64,000 nucleotides of DNA, from the NCBI RefSeq assembly GCF_024756235.1, contig NZ_JANUGY010000009.1:186001-250000 (forward strand). Direction: 5' to 3'. The notes beneath the pieces were generated by a model. It was not told the origin of the DNA, searched no databases, and saw only the letters and a program-made list of their open reading frames with translations. The translations under genes and the position numbers were made by a program. Of the stretch, positions 26,158 through 35,737 are shown piece by piece; positions within the stretch are counted from its first letter, which is position 1; the number at the start of each line of letters is the position of its first letter. The DNA comes from Massilia kyonggiensis (lineage in GTDB: Bacteria > Pseudomonadota > Gammaproteobacteria > Burkholderiales > Burkholderiaceae_D).

Positions 26158-27201
26158 ATGAGCCAACCATCTAATGTTTCTCTCTCCTACCGCGACGCTG
26201 GTGTCGATATCGATGCCGGCGACGCCCTGGTCGAAGCGATCAAACCTTTTGCCAAGCGCACCATGCGCGAAGGCGTGCTCGGCGGCATCGGCGGTTTCGG
26301 TGCGCTGTTCGAAATCAGCAAGAAGTACAAGGAACCGGTTCTCGTGTCCGGCACCGACGGCGTCGGTACCAAGCTGAAACTGGCGTTCGAACTGAACCGC
26401 CACGACACGGTCGGCATCGACCTCGTCGCCATGAGCGTCAACGACATCCTCGTGCAGGGCGCCGAGCCGCTGTTCTTCCTGGATTACTTTGCCTGCGGCA
26501 AGCTGGACGTGCCGACCGCCACCGCCGTCGTCAAAGGCATCGCCACCGGCTGCGAACAGGCCGGCTGCGCCCTGATCGGCGGCGAAACGGCCGAAATGCC
26601 GAGCATGTACCCGGACGGCGAATACGACCTGGCCGGCTTCGCCGTCGGCGCCGTGGAAAAATCGCAGATCATCGACGGCACGAAGATCGCCCCGGGCGAC
26701 GTCGTGCTGGGCCTGGCCTCGTCGGGCATCCACTCGAACGGCTACTCGCTGGTGCGCAAGATCATCGAAGTGTCGAAGCCGGACCTGGAAGCCGATTTCC
26801 ACGGCCGCAAGCTGTCCGACGCGCTGATGCAGCCGACCCGCATCTACGTGAAGCCGCTGCTGGCGCTGATGCAGGCGATGGAAGTGAAGGGCCTCGTGCA
26901 CATCACGGGCGGCGGCCTCGTCGAGAACATCCCGCGCGTGCTGCAGGATAACCTGACGGCCGTGCTCGACAGCAAGTCGTGGACCCTGCCGCCGCTGTTC
27001 CAGTGGCTGCAGCAGCACGGCGGCGTGGCCGACGCCGAGATGCACCGTGTGTTCAACTGCGGCATCGGCATGACCGTGATCGTCTCGAAGGAAAACGCGG
27101 ACGCGGCCGAAGCCCAGCTGAAGGCGGCCGGCGAGACCGTGTACCGCATCGGCGAGATCCGCGCGCGCGGCGAAGGCCAGGCGCAGACGATCGTCGAATA
27201 A
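26158..27201 (+). CDS. purM: Phosphoribosylformylglycinamidine cyclo-ligase (AIR synthetase)
   Basis: A 347-aa enzyme of full length. It starts SLSYRDAGVDIDAGDALVE and has the ATP/substrate loop LVSGTDGVGTKLKLAFEL, MSVNDILVQGAEPLFFLDYFACG and HITGGGLVENIPRVL. It closes formylglycinamidine ribotide to aminoimidazole ribotide, step five of purine synthesis. It is divergent from perM with a 148-bp gap and monocistronic. I found no PurR-like box that I would defend. Confidence 0.97.
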   Translation: MSQPSNVSLSYRDAGVDIDAGDALVEAIKPFAKRTMREGVLGGIGGFGALFEISKKYKEPVLVSGTDGVGTKLKLAFELNRHDTVGIDLVAMSVNDILVQGAEPLFFLDYFACGKLDVPTATAVVKGIATGCEQAGCALIGGETAEMPSMYPDGEYDLAGFAVGAVEKSQIIDGTKIAPGDVVLGLASSGIHSNGYSLVRKIIEVSKPDLEADFHGRKLSDALMQPTRIYVKPLLALMQAMEVKGLVHITGGGLVENIPRVLQDNLTAVLDSKSWTLPPLFQWLQQHGGVADAEMHRVFNCGIGMTVIVSKENADAAEAQLKAAGETVYRIGEIRARGEGQAQTIVE

Positions 27202-27217
27202 GCATTGCGAATGCGAT

Positions 27218-27244
27218 GAAAAACGGGCGCCGCGTGGCGCCCGT
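27218..27244 (-). terminator. Terminator after the PEP-CTERM gene
   Basis: Inverted repeat ACGGGCGCC (27223-27231) and GGCGCCCGT (27236-27244) with a 4-nt loop. Read on the minus strand it ends in five T (the A-run 27219-27223), so it terminates the PEP-CTERM/RTX unit. On the plus strand it follows purM by about 20 bp but lacks a T-run. Confidence 0.7.
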
Positions 27245-27263
27245 TGTCATTGCGGCGTCGGCA

Positions 27264-27860
27264 TCAGCCGCGTTGCCGGCGGCGGCGCAGGCCGAGGGCC
27301 GCGCCCCCCAGGGCGAGCAGCGCCAGGCTGCCCGGTTCCGGCACGTCCGTCGGCAGATCCCGCGTCGTGTACTGGAAGACGGCGCTGCGGCCCGTCAAAT
27401 AAAAGCCGTCCGGCGAGTCGTACACGATGCGCAGGCTGTTGCCCGTGAAGGTCAGGACCGGATCGACGACGAAGTCTTCCGTCAGGTCGTTCGAGACGAG
27501 CGACAGCCCGGAGATGACCTCGTTCCTGTCGAACTTGATGTTCGAGATCAGGGCCGTGAAATTCTCGAAGTCCCACAGGTCTTGCGACGTCAGTGTCAGC
27601 GTTTGCGCGACCGGATCGAGGTCGATCCAGACCTCGCCGCCGTCCCAGCCGGACGGATTGCCGACCACGGCACCCGCGCCCAGTTCGACGCCGGCGCCGA
27701 CGGCCTGGCCGGTGGCCGTGAACGTCTTCGGGCCGAAGTTGAACGGCGCGCAGGCGGCGCAGTAGGGCAGGCCGGCGGACGTGCCGAAATCGGCCTTGAC
27801 GATCGCGGCGTTGGCGCTGGCACCGGCCAGGGCGAGCAACAGGCACATGAGTTTTTTCAT
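27264..27860 (-). CDS. PEP-CTERM sorting-domain protein
   Basis: A 198-aa exported protein. The N-terminal signal peptide is MKKLMCLLLALAGASANA. The C-terminal PEP-CTERM signal is VPEPGSLALLALGGAALG followed by an Arg cluster, recognised by an exosortase that is not in this window. The middle part is beta-rich with no known domain; two Cys (YCAACAP) follow the signal peptide. The start is supported by AAGGAAG and lies only 19 bp after the RTX stop codon, so the two are likely one transcript. The family is tied to surface or exopolysaccharide structures. Confidence 0.85.
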   Translation of the reverse strand: MKKLMCLLLALAGASANAAIVKADFGTSAGLPYCAACAPFNFGPKTFTATGQAVGAGVELGAGAVVGNPSGWDGGEVWIDLDPVAQTLTLTSQDLWDFENFTALISNIKFDRNEVISGLSLVSNDLTEDFVVDPVLTFTGNSLRIVYDSPDGFYLTGRSAVFQYTTRDLPTDVPEPGSLALLALGGAALGLRRRRQRG

Positions 27861-27879
27861 CGTTGTCTTCCTTGGTGGA

Positions 27880-30800
27880 TTAATGGAGGGCCGGCTCGGC
27901 GTGCGCCACGCCGACGATGACGGCGGCATCGGCGACCGGGGTAAAGTTGGGTGAGAAGTTGCTGGCGTCGAGCGCGCTGGCCGTGACGTTCTTCAGCAGC
28001 ATCAGCGTCGTGAAGCTCTCTCCGTTGGCGGCGCCGTCCTGGTCCCACTGGAACTCGGTGTCGGCGCCGTTCTGGTGCAGGCGCAGGAAGCCGCCGGCGA
28101 ATGGGTCGGTGCCGCCGGCGTAGCCGCTGGAGTAGGCCAGGATGTTGCTGATGTTGATCTGGTCGCCGCCCGTGCCGGCCGTGAAGTCGGCGATGGTGAC
28201 GAGAGCCGTCGCGCTGGTCGGGTAGTAGAAATGGATCAGGTCGCTGTCGGCACCGGTCGTGATGGTCTGGGCATTGCTCGAACCGTAGACGTAGAACGTA
28301 TCGTTGCCGCTGCCGCCGTCGATGACGGACAGCGCCGACGAACCGTTCGCGTCGATGGTGTCGTTGCCGGCCTCGCCGTAGAGCGCGTTGACGCCCTGGC
28401 TGTCGGACAGGTAGTCGTCACCTTCGCCGCCGGTCATCGTGTCGTTGCCCGCTTCGCCGTACAGGTAGTCGTTGCCCAGGCCGCCGTCGAGCTTGTCGTT
28501 GCCCTGATGGCCGTAGAGATAGTCGTTGCCATCCAGCGCATTGATGGTGTCGTTGTTGATCGTGCCTTGCAGGGTTTCGCCGTTGTCGGTACCTGTCACC
28601 GTCAATCCCAGGCTCGTACCGTCAGGGTTGTAGGCTGGGTTGAAGTTGCTCTGCGAGAAGCTGGTCGCCGTCGTACCCTGGAACACCATCAGCGTCTTCC
28701 ACGTGTTGCCGCCGCCGGTGCCGTCCTGGTCCCACTGGAACTCGGTGTCGGCGCCGTTCTGGTGCAGGCGCAGGTAGCCCGTCGCGAACGGATCGGTGTC
28801 GCCGACATAGCCGCTGGAGTAGGCGAGGATGTTGTTGATGTCGAGCTTGTCGCCGCCCGCACCGGGCGTGAAATCCGTGAAGGTGACGCCGCCGCTGGCG
28901 CTGGTCGGGTAGTAGTAATAGATCAGGTCGCTGTCGGCACCGGTCGTGATGGTCTGGACATTGCTCGAACCGTAGACGTAGAAGAGGTCGCTGCCGCCGC
29001 CGCCGTCGATGACGGACAGCGCCGACGAACCGTTCGTGTCGATGGTGTCGTTGCCGGCGCCGCCGTAGAGCGCGTTGACGCCCTGGCTGTCGGCCAGGTA
29101 GTCGTCACCTTCGCCGCCGATCAGCGTGTCGTTGCCCGCTTCGCCGTACAGGTAGTCGTTGCCCGGGCCGCCGTCGAGCTTGTCGTTGCCCTGGTGGCCG
29201 TAGAGATAATCGTTGCCATCCAGCGCATTGAGGGTGTCGTCATTGACCGTGCCTTCCAGCGATTCACCGCCGTTGGTGCCGGTGAGGGTCAGGCCGACGC
29301 CGGTGCCGCTGGGGTTGTAGGCCGGGTTGAAATTGTTCAGCGTGAAGTTCGTCGCCGTCGTGTTCTGGAACACCATCAGCGTCTTCCACGTGTTGCCGCC
29401 GCCGGTGCCGTCCTGGTCCCACTGGAATTCGGTGTCGGCGCCGTTCTGGTACAGGCGCAGGTAGCCCGTGGCGAACGGATCGGTGTCGCCGACGTAGCCG
29501 CTGGAGTAGGCGAGGATGTTGTTGATGTCGACCTTGTCGCCGCCCGCGCCGGGGGTGAAGTCGGTGAGGGTGGCGACGGCGTTGGCGCTGGTCGGGTAGT
29601 AGTAATAGATCAGGTCGCTGTCGGCGCCGGTTGCGATGGTCTGGGCATTGCTCGACCCATAGATGTAGATCGTGTCGCTGCCGCTGCCGGCGTCAATGAC
29701 GGACTGCGACGACGAACCGTTGGCGTCGATGGTGTCGTTGCCCGCGCCGCCGTAGAGCACATTGACGCCCTGGCTGTCGGCCAGGTAATCGTTGCCGTCG
29801 CCGCCCACGAGCGTGTCGTTGCCGGCATCGCCGTACAGGCTATCGTTGCCGTCGCCACCCAGCAGAGAATCGTTGCCGGCGCCGCCAGACAGGTAGTCGT
29901 TGCCAAGGCCGGCGTCGAGCTTGTCGTTGCCCTGGTAGCCATACAGGTAGTCATTGCCGTCCAGGGCATTGATCGTGTCGTCGTTGACCGTGCCTTCCAG
30001 CGATTCGCCGCCGTCGGTGCCGGTGAGAGTCAGGCCGACGCCGGTGCCGTTGGGGTTGTAGGCCGGGTTGAAATTGTTCAGCGTGAAGTTCGTCGCCGTC
30101 GTGTTCTGGAACACCATCAGCGTCTTCCACGTGTTGCCGCCGCCGGTGCCGTCCTGGTCCCACTGGAATTCGGTGTCGGCGCCGTTCTGGTACAGGCGCA
30201 GGTAGCCCGTGGCGAACGGATCGGTGTCGCCGACGTAGCCGCTGGAGTAGGCGAGGATATTGTTGATGTCGACCTTGTCGCCGCCCGCGCCGGGGGTAAA
30301 GTCCGTGAGGGTGGCGACGGCATTGGCGCTGGTCGGGTAGTAGTAATAGATCAGGTCGCTGTCGGCACCGGTCGCGATGGTCTGGGCATTGCTCGACCCA
30401 TAGATGTAGATCGTGTCGCTGCCGCTGCCGGCGTCGATGACGGACTGCGACGACGAACCGTTGGCGTCGATGGTGTCGTTGCCCGCGCCGCCGTAGAGCA
30501 CGTTGATGCCCTGGCTGTCGGCCAGGTAGTCGTTGCCGTCGCCGCCCACGAGCGTGTCGTTGCCCGCATCGCCGAACAGGTTGTCGTTGCCGTCGCCACC
30601 CAGCAGAGAATCATTGCCGGCGCCGCCAGCCAGGTAGTCGTTGCCGAGGCCGGCGTCGAGCTTGTCGTTGCCCTGGTAGCCATACAGGTAGTCGTTGCCG
30701 TCCAGGGCATTGATCGTGTCGTTGTTGACCGTGCCTTCCAGCGACTCGCCGTTCTCGGTGCCGGTGAGGGTGATACCGAGGCTGGTGCCGTCCGGGTTGT

Positions 30801-33800
30801 AGGCCGGATTGAAGTTATGCATCGTGAAGCCAGTCGCCGTCGTGTTCTGGAACACCATCAGCGTCTTCCACGTGCTGCCGCCGCCGGTGCCGTCCTGGTC
30901 CCACTGGAACTCGGTGTCGGCGCCGTTCTGGTGCAGGCGCAGGTAGCCCGTCGCGAACGGATCGGTGTCGCCGACGTAGCCGCTGGAATAGGCGAGGATA
31001 TTGTTGATGTCGACCCGGTCACCGCCCGCACCGGGGGTAAAGTCCGTGAGGGTGGCGACGGCGTTGGCGCTGGTCGGATAGTAGTAATAGATCAGGTCGC
31101 TGTCGGCGCCGGTCGTGATGGTCTGGGCATTGCTCGACCCATAGATGTAGAACGTGTCGCTGCCGCTGCCGCCGTCGATCACGGATTGCTCCGACGAACC
31201 GTTGGCGTCGATGGTGTCGTTGCCCGCGCCACCGTAGAAGGCGTTGATGCCCTGGCCGTCGGCCAGGTAGTCGTTGCCGTCGCCGCCCACGAGCGTGTCG
31301 TTGCCCGCATCGCCGTACAGGGTGTCGTTGCCGTCGTTGCCTTCGATCGAATCGTTGCCGTCGCGGCCGTACAGGGCGTCGCCGCTGCCCAGGCCGTACA
31401 TCAGGTCGTCGAGCGCGGTGCCGTACAGCGAGTCGGCATCGGGCGTGCCCCGGATGGCGCCGACAACGGTCAGCGTGAAGTGGTCGTGTGCGGTGGCGCC
31501 GTTCTGGTCGGTGGCCGCGATGTCGAGTGCGTACGGCGTGAGGTTGGTCGCCGCCGGGGCCGTGCCGCTCAGCGTCCGCGTGGCCGCGTCGAAGTGCAGC
31601 CAGGCCGGCAGCGCCGCGCCGTCGTCGAGTTTCAGGCTGTAGGTCAGCGTCGAATTAGCATCCATGTCGGCGAAGGCCGTGGCCGGGATCGTGTAGCTGA
31701 ACGCCGTGCCGTTCTCCACGAGCTGGTCGCCGACCGGCGCGACCAGGTAGGGCGTGTCGTTGCTGCCGGCGACTGTCCATTTGACCGTGCCGGTCGTCGT
31801 GGTCGCACCGTCGGACACATCGTACTCGACCGACACCGTGGTCGACTGTCCCTGCGCCAGCGACTGGTAGGCCGCATTCGACGGATCGAGGGTGAACGTG
31901 TGCGTGGCCGCGTCGTACGTCACGCCGGCCGGCAGGCCGTTGTGCAGCGACCCGACGGTCAGCGTCGTGCCGGCATCCTGGTCGCTGGCATTGGCCAGCG
32001 CGTCCAGCACGACCTTCTGGCCATCTTCCGTTGCGTTGCCGGTCACCGGGCCGTTGACGACGGGCGCATGGTTCGTGGGGACATCCGTCGCGCCCGCGAT
32101 CGTCCACGAGACTGAGGCCGACGTCGTTGTCGCGCCGTCCGACACGCCGTAGTTGACGGTCACGACCTGCGACTCGCCGTCGTTCAGGGCCTGGTAATCC
32201 GCGCTGGACGGATCGAGGCGGAACGTGTGCGTGGCCGCGTCGTACGTCACGCCGGCCGGCAGCGTGGACGGTACGTTCACCACGACAAGTGCGGCGCCGT
32301 TGTCGACGTCCGCCGCGTGCGCCAGCGCATCGAGCACGACGGCCGGACCGTCCTCGACGGCATTGCCCGTGACGGCGCCGGCCACGACGGGAGCATCGTT
32401 GGCGCCCGTGATGGTCCACGAGGCCGTCGCGTTCGTCGTAGCCGTGCCGTCCGAGACGCCATACGTGACCGACACCGTCGTCGTCTGGCCGTGCGCCAGG
32501 GACTGGTAGGCCGCGTTCGATGGATCGAGGCTGAAGGTATGCGTGGCCGCATCGTACGTCACGCCGGCCGGGAGCGAAGCCGGCACGTTCACCACGCTCA
32601 GGGACGTGCCATTGTCCACGTCGGACGCCCTGGTGAGCGCGTTCAGTACGACGGCCGGGCCGTCCTCGGTGGTGTCGCCGGTGACGATGCCGCTGACGAC
32701 GGGCGCGTCGTTGGCGCCGGTGACGGTCCAGGACACCGTCGCGTTCGTCGTGGCGGTGCCGTCCGAGACACCGTACGTGACCGACACCGTCGTTGCCTGG
32801 CCCTGTGCCAGCGCTTGATACGCCGGATAGGACGGGTCGAGCCTGAACGTGTGCGCGGCCACGTCGTACGTCACGCCGGCCGGCAGCGTGGCAGGCACGT
32901 TCACGACGGTCAGGGTCGTACCGGCGTCCGGATCGGACGCGTTGGCGAGCGCGTCCAGCGCGATGGCCGGGCCATCCTCGTTGACGTTGCCGAGGACCGG
33001 GCCGCCGACGACGGGCGCGTGATTATCGGGCACATCGGTCACGCCGGCGATCGTCCACGAGACGGAAGCGGCGGTCGTCGCCGTGCCGTCCGACACGCCG
33101 TAGTTCACGGTCACGACCTGCGACTGGCCGTCGTTCAGCGCCTGATAGGCCGCGTTGGACGGGTCGAGGGTGAAGCTGTGCGTGGCCACGTCGTACGTCA
33201 CGCCCGCCGGCAGCGAGGCGGGCACGTTCACGACGGTCAACGTGGTGCTGCCATCGACGTCCGTTGCCTTGGCCAGCGCGTTGAGCGCGACCGCGCCACC
33301 ATCCTCGGTGGCATTGCCGGTGACGGCGCCGCTGACGACCGGCGCGTCGTTGGTGCCGGTGACGGTCCACGAGGCCGTCGCGGTCGTCGTGGCCAGGCCG
33401 TCCGAGACGCCGTACGTCACCGATACCGTCGTCGCCTGGCCTTGCGCCAGCGACTGGTAGGCCGCGTTCGATGGATCGAGGGTGAAGGTGTGCGCGGCCG
33501 CGTCGTACGTCACGCCGGCCGGCAGCGAGGCCGGCACGTTCACGACGGCCAGCACGGCGCCGCTGTCGGCATCCGATGCCTTGGCCAGCGCATTCAACGC
33601 CACAGCCGCGCCGTCTTCGGTCGCATTGCCCGTGACGGCGCCGCTGACGACGGGCGCGTCGTTTGTGCCCGTGACGGTCCACGATGCCGTCGCGGCCGTC
33701 GTGGCCGAGCCGTCCGAGACGCCGTACGTCACGGATACCGTCGTCGCCTGGCCCTGCGCGAGCGACTGGTAGGCCGCGTTGGACGGATCGAGGATGAAGC

Positions 33801-35628
33801 TGTTCGAGCCGGCGTTGTACGTCACGCCCGCAGGAAGCGTGGCCGGCACGTTCACGACGGTGAGCACGGCGCCGTTGTCGAGGTCCGCTGCCTTGGCCAG
33901 CGCGTTCAGTACGACGGCCGCGCCGTCCTCGGTCGCGTTGCCCGTGACGGCGCCGTTGACGACGGGCGCGTCGTTGGTGCCGGTGACGGTCCAGGAGGCC
34001 GTCGCGTTCGTCGTGGCCGAACCGTCGGAGACGCCATACGCCACCGACACCGTCGTCGTCTGGCCCTGCGCCAGCGCCTGGTACGCGCCGTTCGACGGAT
34101 CGAGGGTGAAGGTGTGCGTGGCCGCGTCGTAGGTCACGCCGGCCGGCAGCGTGGCCGGCACGTTCACGATGGCCAGGGTGGTACCGGCATCCGGATCGGA
34201 TGCGTTGCCGAGTGCGTCCAGGCCCACGGCCGCGCCATCCTCGGTGGCGGTGCCGAGCACGGGACCGCTGACGACGGGGGCGTGGTTATCGGGCACGTCG
34301 GTTACGCCAGCGATCGTCCACGAGACGGATGCCGGCGTGGTCGCCATGCCGTCCGAGACGCCGTAGTTGACGGTCACGACCTGCGATTGGCCGTTGTTCA
34401 GCGCCTGGTAGGCAGCGTTCGATGGATCGAGGCTGAACGTGTGCGTGGCGGCGTCATAGGTCACGCCGTCCGGCAGCGTGGCCGGCAGATTCACGACGGT
34501 CAGGACGGCGCCGTTGTCCACGTCGGACGCGTTGCCCAGCGCGTTCAGCGCGACCGCCGTGCCGTCCTCGGTGGCGTTGCCTGTGACGGCCGCGCTGACG
34601 ACGGGGGCGTCGTTACTTCCGGTCACAGCGATCGTCAGGGTCGTCGTCGCGCCGGCGCTGCCGTCGGTCACGCCGTAACTGAAGACATCGGTCCCGCTTT
34701 CCCCTTGTTTCAAGGCCTGGACGACCGGGCTCGCGTTGTTCAGGGTGTATTCGTAGGCGCCGTCGGCACCGAGGACCAGGGTACCGTATTTGCCGTTGAA
34801 GGTACCCGGCTGGACCACGTTCAGGACCGTTCCCGCGTCGGGATCGCTGTCGTTGGCCAGGGCATTGCCGACGAGTTTCAGGTTGGCTGCATCTTCGACG
34901 ATCGTCCTTTGATCCGGGCTCGCCACGGGCGCGCTGTTGACGAACGCGGCGACGCCGAGGAAGTCCTTCGTATCCAGCGTGACCGCCACGTTCTTCAGGG
35001 CGATCTTCAGGTCGGCCAAGCCGTCGCCGTCGGTGTCCGCGAACACGTGCACGTCAGCCCCGGACTGCGCCTGCCAGACGCCGTGCGCCGCCGGGTTCGT
35101 GCCGGTCCAGCGCAGGCCCGCGAAGGCGCGCAGGTCGATCTTGTCCTGGCCCGACTGGAAATCGAGGATGGCATCTGTGGCGGCGGCCGTGGAATCGCTG
35201 GCGCGCTCGTAGACGAAGAGGTCGGCACCGGTACCGCCTTCCAGTACGTCGGCGCCGTCGCGTCCCGCCAGCGTGTCCGCCGCGGTACCGCCGCGCAGCA
35301 CGTTGACGCCCGCGGCGCCGGCCAGCCAGACGGCTTCCGCCGACGTGCCGGCGTCGACGTTCTCGAACCCGGTAACGGTGACGACACGTGCCGTGGCGTC
35401 CTGGTTGCCCAGCGCCAGGTCGATGCGCACGGCCTGCTTCGCGAGCAGGGTATCGGTGCCGCTGCCGCCGTCGATCACGCTGCCGCGGTTCGAATCGTTC
35501 TGGTACACGATCGTATCGTTGCCACCGCCACCTTTCAGGGTGTCGGTGCCCCCACCGCCATCGATAAAGTCGTCGCCGTCCGTGCCGTTGAACACGTCGG
35601 TCCGCCGGGTGCCAGTGAAATTCGCCAT
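27880..35628 (-). CDS. Giant RTX/VCBS-repeat surface protein (putative type I-secreted adhesin)
   Basis: A 2,582-aa acidic, Thr/Ala/Gly/Asp-rich protein without a Sec signal. Domains in order: N-terminal RTX calcium nonapeptides (about 10-190); one canonical VCBS domain (about 233-336); nine near-identical VCBS-like domains of 102-110 aa (about 336-1290); one cadherin/He_PIG-like domain (about 1290-1395). The final 1,190 residues contain RTX blocks (GGDGNDTLYGDAGNDTL types) alternating with five copies of a DFTPGAGGDxVDINNILAYSSGY module like the VCA0849-type secretion target. Architecture fits a type I-secreted biofilm adhesin of the LapA/BapA kind. The ATG at 35628 has AAAGGGA upstream. A sigma-54 promoter lies 110 bp upstream. 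No type I secretion genes are in the window. Confidence 0.88.
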   Translation of the reverse strand: MANFTGTRRTDVFNGTDGDDFIDGGGGTDTLKGGGGNDTIVYQNDSNRGSVIDGGSGTDTLLAKQAVRIDLALGNQDATARVVTVTGFENVDAGTSAEAVWLAGAAGVNVLRGGTAADTLAGRDGADVLEGGTGADLFVYERASDSTAAATDAILDFQSGQDKIDLRAFAGLRWTGTNPAAHGVWQAQSGADVHVFADTDGDGLADLKIALKNVAVTLDTKDFLGVAAFVNSAPVASPDQRTIVEDAANLKLVGNALANDSDPDAGTVLNVVQPGTFNGKYGTLVLGADGAYEYTLNNASPVVQALKQGESGTDVFSYGVTDGSAGATTTLTIAVTGSNDAPVVSAAVTGNATEDGTAVALNALGNASDVDNGAVLTVVNLPATLPDGVTYDAATHTFSLDPSNAAYQALNNGQSQVVTVNYGVSDGMATTPASVSWTIAGVTDVPDNHAPVVSGPVLGTATEDGAAVGLDALGNASDPDAGTTLAIVNVPATLPAGVTYDAATHTFTLDPSNGAYQALAQGQTTTVSVAYGVSDGSATTNATASWTVTGTNDAPVVNGAVTGNATEDGAAVVLNALAKAADLDNGAVLTVVNVPATLPAGVTYNAGSNSFILDPSNAAYQSLAQGQATTVSVTYGVSDGSATTAATASWTVTGTNDAPVVSGAVTGNATEDGAAVALNALAKASDADSGAVLAVVNVPASLPAGVTYDAAAHTFTLDPSNAAYQSLAQGQATTVSVTYGVSDGLATTTATASWTVTGTNDAPVVSGAVTGNATEDGGAVALNALAKATDVDGSTTLTVVNVPASLPAGVTYDVATHSFTLDPSNAAYQALNDGQSQVVTVNYGVSDGTATTAASVSWTIAGVTDVPDNHAPVVGGPVLGNVNEDGPAIALDALANASDPDAGTTLTVVNVPATLPAGVTYDVAAHTFRLDPSYPAYQALAQGQATTVSVTYGVSDGTATTNATVSWTVTGANDAPVVSGIVTGDTTEDGPAVVLNALTRASDVDNGTSLSVVNVPASLPAGVTYDAATHTFSLDPSNAAYQSLAHGQTTTVSVTYGVSDGTATTNATASWTITGANDAPVVAGAVTGNAVEDGPAVVLDALAHAADVDNGAALVVVNVPSTLPAGVTYDAATHTFRLDPSSADYQALNDGESQVVTVNYGVSDGATTTSASVSWTIAGATDVPTNHAPVVNGPVTGNATEDGQKVVLDALANASDQDAGTTLTVGSLHNGLPAGVTYDAATHTFTLDPSNAAYQSLAQGQSTTVSVEYDVSDGATTTTGTVKWTVAGSNDTPYLVAPVGDQLVENGTAFSYTIPATAFADMDANSTLTYSLKLDDGAALPAWLHFDAATRTLSGTAPAATNLTPYALDIAATDQNGATAHDHFTLTVVGAIRGTPDADSLYGTALDDLMYGLGSGDALYGRDGNDSIEGNDGNDTLYGDAGNDTLVGGDGNDYLADGQGINAFYGGAGNDTIDANGSSEQSVIDGGSGSDTFYIYGSSNAQTITTGADSDLIYYYYPTSANAVATLTDFTPGAGGDRVDINNILAYSSGYVGDTDPFATGYLRLHQNGADTEFQWDQDGTGGGSTWKTLMVFQNTTATGFTMHNFNPAYNPDGTSLGITLTGTENGESLEGTVNNDTINALDGNDYLYGYQGNDKLDAGLGNDYLAGGAGNDSLLGGDGNDNLFGDAGNDTLVGGDGNDYLADSQGINVLYGGAGNDTIDANGSSSQSVIDAGSGSDTIYIYGSSNAQTIATGADSDLIYYYYPTSANAVATLTDFTPGAGGDKVDINNILAYSSGYVGDTDPFATGYLRLYQNGADTEFQWDQDGTGGGNTWKTLMVFQNTTATNFTLNNFNPAYNPNGTGVGLTLTGTDGGESLEGTVNDDTINALDGNDYLYGYQGNDKLDAGLGNDYLSGGAGNDSLLGGDGNDSLYGDAGNDTLVGGDGNDYLADSQGVNVLYGGAGNDTIDANGSSSQSVIDAGSGSDTIYIYGSSNAQTIATGADSDLIYYYYPTSANAVATLTDFTPGAGGDKVDINNILAYSSGYVGDTDPFATGYLRLYQNGADTEFQWDQDGTGGGNTWKTLMVFQNTTATNFTLNNFNPAYNPSGTGVGLTLTGTNGGESLEGTVNDDTLNALDGNDYLYGHQGNDKLDGGPGNDYLYGEAGNDTLIGGEGDDYLADSQGVNALYGGAGNDTIDTNGSSALSVIDGGGGSDLFYVYGSSNVQTITTGADSDLIYYYYPTSASGGVTFTDFTPGAGGDKLDINNILAYSSGYVGDTDPFATGYLRLHQNGADTEFQWDQDGTGGGNTWKTLMVFQGTTATSFSQSNFNPAYNPDGTSLGLTVTGTDNGETLQGTINNDTINALDGNDYLYGHQGNDKLDGGLGNDYLYGEAGNDTMTGGEGDDYLSDSQGVNALYGEAGNDTIDANGSSALSVIDGGSGNDTFYVYGSSNAQTITTGADSDLIHFYYPTSATALVTIADFTAGTGGDQINISNILAYSSGYAGGTDPFAGGFLRLHQNGADTEFQWDQDGAANGESFTTLMLLKNVTASALDASNFSPNFTPVADAAVIVGVAHAEPALH
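27960..31350 (-). repeat. Five tandem RTX/secretion-module repeats inside the giant gene
   Basis: An anchor (GGTCCCACTGGAA) recurs at 28041, 28728, 29415, 30156 and 30897. The period is therefore 687, 687, 741 and 741 bp, or 229 and 247 codons. The 54-bp difference equals two extra nonapeptides. The units at 29.4 and 30.1 kb are almost identical at DNA level over hundreds of bases, while the 5'-most and 3'-most copies have diverged. This suggests recent duplication or gene conversion. Confidence 0.9.
31760..34620 (-). repeat. Nine tandem VCBS-like domain repeats inside the giant gene
   Basis: Units of about 305-330 bp encode APVVxGxVxGxxxEDGxxVxLxAL, then LPAGVTYDAATHTFxLDPSNAAYQ, then VSVTYGVSDG and SWTVTGTND. 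Two variants exist. Most units have a short VTGTND linker. Units 1, 5 and 8 instead carry QSQVVTVNYGVSDG and the longer TIAGVTDVP linker. Each long-linker unit is followed by a GPV/SDPDAGTTL-type unit, so blocks rather than single domains appear to have been duplicated. Confidence 0.88.
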
Positions 35629-35737
35629 TCGTCGTTCCCTTTCAGGTAAGCGCAGCAATAGGATGAAACTCAGCAAAAATGCAGGCGCAATTCAAAAAGT
35701 TATGGAATTGCGGAAATATTTTTTTTGCTGTGGCGAA

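Noticed and set aside
27960..34620. Regular direct repeats that could suggest a CRISPR array or satellite DNA
   Set aside because: The repeats keep codon frame, encode RTX and VCBS domains with protein-level conservation, and have no short repeat/unique-spacer structure.
28075..35649. Very long open frames (1,346 and 1,140 codons) on the plus strand opposite the giant RTX gene
   Set aside because: They mirror the repeats of the RTX gene, have low-complexity Val/Ala/Arg/Gly composition, no family motifs and no Shine-Dalgarno. High GC removes stop codons from this antisense frame.
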